This document shows, piece by piece, positions 31,626 through 32,897 of a stretch of DNA of 32,897 nt. The stretch is from an uncultured Flavobacteriales bacterium (GTDB lineage: Bacteria > Bacteroidota > Bacteroidia > Flavobacteriales_G > Salibacteraceae): contig CALCCE010000103.1 of NCBI GenBank assembly GCA_937899835.1, positions 1 to 32,897 on the forward strand, in the 5' to 3' direction. Each line of letters starts with the position of its first letter. Position 1 is the stretch's first letter. A model generated the notes under the pieces. The model had not been told where the DNA came from and ran no database searches. It saw only the letters and a list, made by a program, of their open reading frames with translations. A program made the translations under genes and the position numbers.

Positions 31626-31668
31626 AAAGGGTTGCCTGAGGTGTTAATGCTATCAATGGCAACTCTTT
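31626..31668 (+). promoter_or_regulatory. second hairpin in the lanC leader
   Basis: AAAGGGTTGCC (31626-31636) pairs with GGCAACTCTTT (31658-31668), 11 bp with one G-U, around a 21-nt loop. It ends 15 nt before the lanC ATG. It could modulate lanC translation or add to attenuation. Function inferred only. Confidence 0.4.
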
Positions 31669-31683
31669 GTTCGCTCTTACATC

Positions 31684-32883
31684 ATGAATCTACCACCTCT
31701 TACCGCATCCATCACCGAAAAGCTCACCCTACACCTGGAGCGAGTGCATCAAAAAATTGACCTGTCCCTACAGCAAGAAGCCGATGAAACCTTAAATATT
31801 TCTACCCTTTCCGGCATCATTTCGCAGGCCATTTTCTATGCCCATTTGCATACACCGGAAAACAATCAAAAGGAAAATATTCGTGCGGCAATTGCCAAAG
31901 CCAGCAAGCACATTGAGCACTATGCCGTGCCTACCGAATTTGTAGACGGACTGGCAGGTTTTGGATGGGGCGTTTCCCATATTGCCCAAATGGGGCTACT
32001 CGATGAAGATGAAAACGCCTTTTTAAAGGAGTTGGACGATTTCCTTTTTCAGCACGCACAGCAAAGCCTGCAAATGCGCAACCACGACTTTTTCTACGGA
32101 GCCACCGGCTACGGCAAGTATTTTCTGCAACGCCGAAATGCCCGTCCCGAAGTAGACCAGTACCTCCAGGAAATAGCTTCCGGCTTACAATCCATTGCGC
32201 AATCGCACCAAGGCTTGTTGCTTTGGCAAACCGAAGATGATTTGGCAGACAATGAGATTGACCTAAGTCTCTCTCACGGCATGGCTTCGATGGTGGTTTT
32301 CTTCTCCCGGCTCTTGGAAAATGGCATTACCACCGATTTTTCCGAAGAAGTATTGCGCAACTCCTGTGACTTTTTGATCGCACAAAAACAAAACTCGGAG
32401 GAAGGCGCGCGTTTGCCCGACTATGTCAAAGGCCCCGAATCGGTGATCGCACCGCTGCGGTGGTGCCACGGCGACCTGGGCATTGCCTATGCTTTGTGCT
32501 GCGCTGACCGGGCATTGGGCACCCAAGCCTACGCCCCAACGGCTAAAGAAGTGGTGGACGCAGTAGGCGCCTTACGGGATATTAAAGAACAACACCTTTA
32601 CTCCGCCACCTTGTGCCACGGCACCCTGGGCGTAGGCCACTTTTTCACCAAGTTCATCGACTTTTTTGGACCCGATCCACAATTGCAAGCCGCTATTGAT
32701 TTTTGGTACGCTGAAAGCGATACCATGATGAGCAGTGCCACCGGCTACTGCTATTTTGACGACGACCAGGAAGACCGCGAAAAAACCGGCATCATCTACG
32801 GCATCGAAGGAATCGGATTGGCATTGTTGAGCGCCTTGGGCCGCTCCGGCAGTTCCTGGGATTCTTGCATGCACCTAAGCTAA
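31684..32883 (+). CDS. lanC: LanC-type lanthionine cyclase
   Basis: 399 aa, complete (TAA at 32881). It shows the LanC signatures along an alpha/alpha-barrel: DGLAGFGWGVSHIAQMGLL, FFYGATGYGKYFL, LSHGMASMVVFF (196-207), WCHGDLGIAYALC (Cys261), LCHGTLGVGHFF (Cys311-His312) and GIIYGIEGIGLALLSALG, ending WDSCMHLS. Cys261, Cys311 and His312 correspond to the three zinc ligands of NisC-type cyclases, so the enzyme should be active. LanC adds Cys thiols to dehydrated Ser/Thr to make (methyl)lanthionine rings in class I lanthipeptides. The LanB dehydratase it needs is not in the window; it is expected to the right. The eleven upstream precursors are its likely substrates. Confidence 0.93.
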   Translation: MNLPPLTASITEKLTLHLERVHQKIDLSLQQEADETLNISTLSGIISQAIFYAHLHTPENNQKENIRAAIAKASKHIEHYAVPTEFVDGLAGFGWGVSHIAQMGLLDEDENAFLKELDDFLFQHAQQSLQMRNHDFFYGATGYGKYFLQRRNARPEVDQYLQEIASGLQSIAQSHQGLLLWQTEDDLADNEIDLSLSHGMASMVVFFSRLLENGITTDFSEEVLRNSCDFLIAQKQNSEEGARLPDYVKGPESVIAPLRWCHGDLGIAYALCCADRALGTQAYAPTAKEVVDAVGALRDIKEQHLYSATLCHGTLGVGHFFTKFIDFFGPDPQLQAAIDFWYAESDTMMSSATGYCYFDDDQEDREKTGIIYGIEGIGLALLSALGRSGSSWDSCMHLS

Positions 32884-32897
32884 GCGAACAAGACCTC

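Overview
The window looks like chromosomal DNA of a Bacteroidota bacterium, probably from the Chitinophagia/Saprospiria/Cytophagia side. Evidence: many lipoproteins and signal peptides of Bacteroidota type, few visible Shine-Dalgarno sites, a promoter matching the Bacteroidota -33/-7 consensus (TTG ... TACCTTTG), an RHS-type secreted giant-protein locus of a style common in this phylum, and peptide leaders of the Bacteroidota 'LxLxKQxVxxLxxxEMxxIxGG' type. No rRNA, tRNA, IS element or CRISPR array was recognised.

Region 1 (1-15623, all minus strand, transcribed right to left) is one tightly packed seven-gene operon for exported proteins. In order it encodes a 414-aa secreted protein with two jelly-roll-like modules and a YD-repeat-like tail; a 137-aa secreted protein; a Skp/OmpH-like coiled-coil lipoprotein; a 195-aa lipoprotein; a 1850-aa SpvB/RHS-type protein; a 248-aa secreted protein of possible LolA-like fold; and a giant RHS/YD-type protein (more than 2170 residues) that runs off the left edge just where the YD repeats begin. 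Several starts were moved from the longest open frame to the start that fits signal peptides and gene spacing.

Region 2 (15624-27461) is a mixed housekeeping/accessory stretch. It holds a divergent AraC-type regulator with a good promoter and a palindrome beside it, a small conserved-looking protein, a 21-bp tandem repeat, a glyoxalase-like lipoprotein, an SRPBCC protein, a Crp/Fnr-family regulator, a DUF4386 membrane protein, two unknown exported proteins (one cysteine-rich), an N,N-dimethylformamidase-beta-like lipoprotein, a secreted alpha/beta hydrolase, a membrane sensor (PilJ-like, HAMP, GAF, PAS-like) without an output domain, and an unknown 158-aa protein.

Region 3 (27783 to the right edge) is the most exciting part: eleven small ribosomal peptide precursors in a row followed by a complete LanC-type lanthionine cyclase. 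All eleven share a Bacteroidota class I lanthipeptide leader ending in GG and an unusually conserved, basic core block S-x-[RK]-[RKN]-x-G-x-C-x-[YF]-S, followed by one of five different C-terminal cassettes that always contain at least one more Cys. Leaders, cores and tails appear shuffled between copies. Intrinsic-terminator-like hairpins lie between several precursors and between the last precursor and lanC, suggesting partly independent transcription and excess precursor over enzyme. The dehydratase (LanB), protease/transporter and immunity genes are not in the window and would be expected to the right. I infer a combinatorial multi-precursor class I lanthipeptide system; whether the family is already described cannot be settled from the sequence alone.
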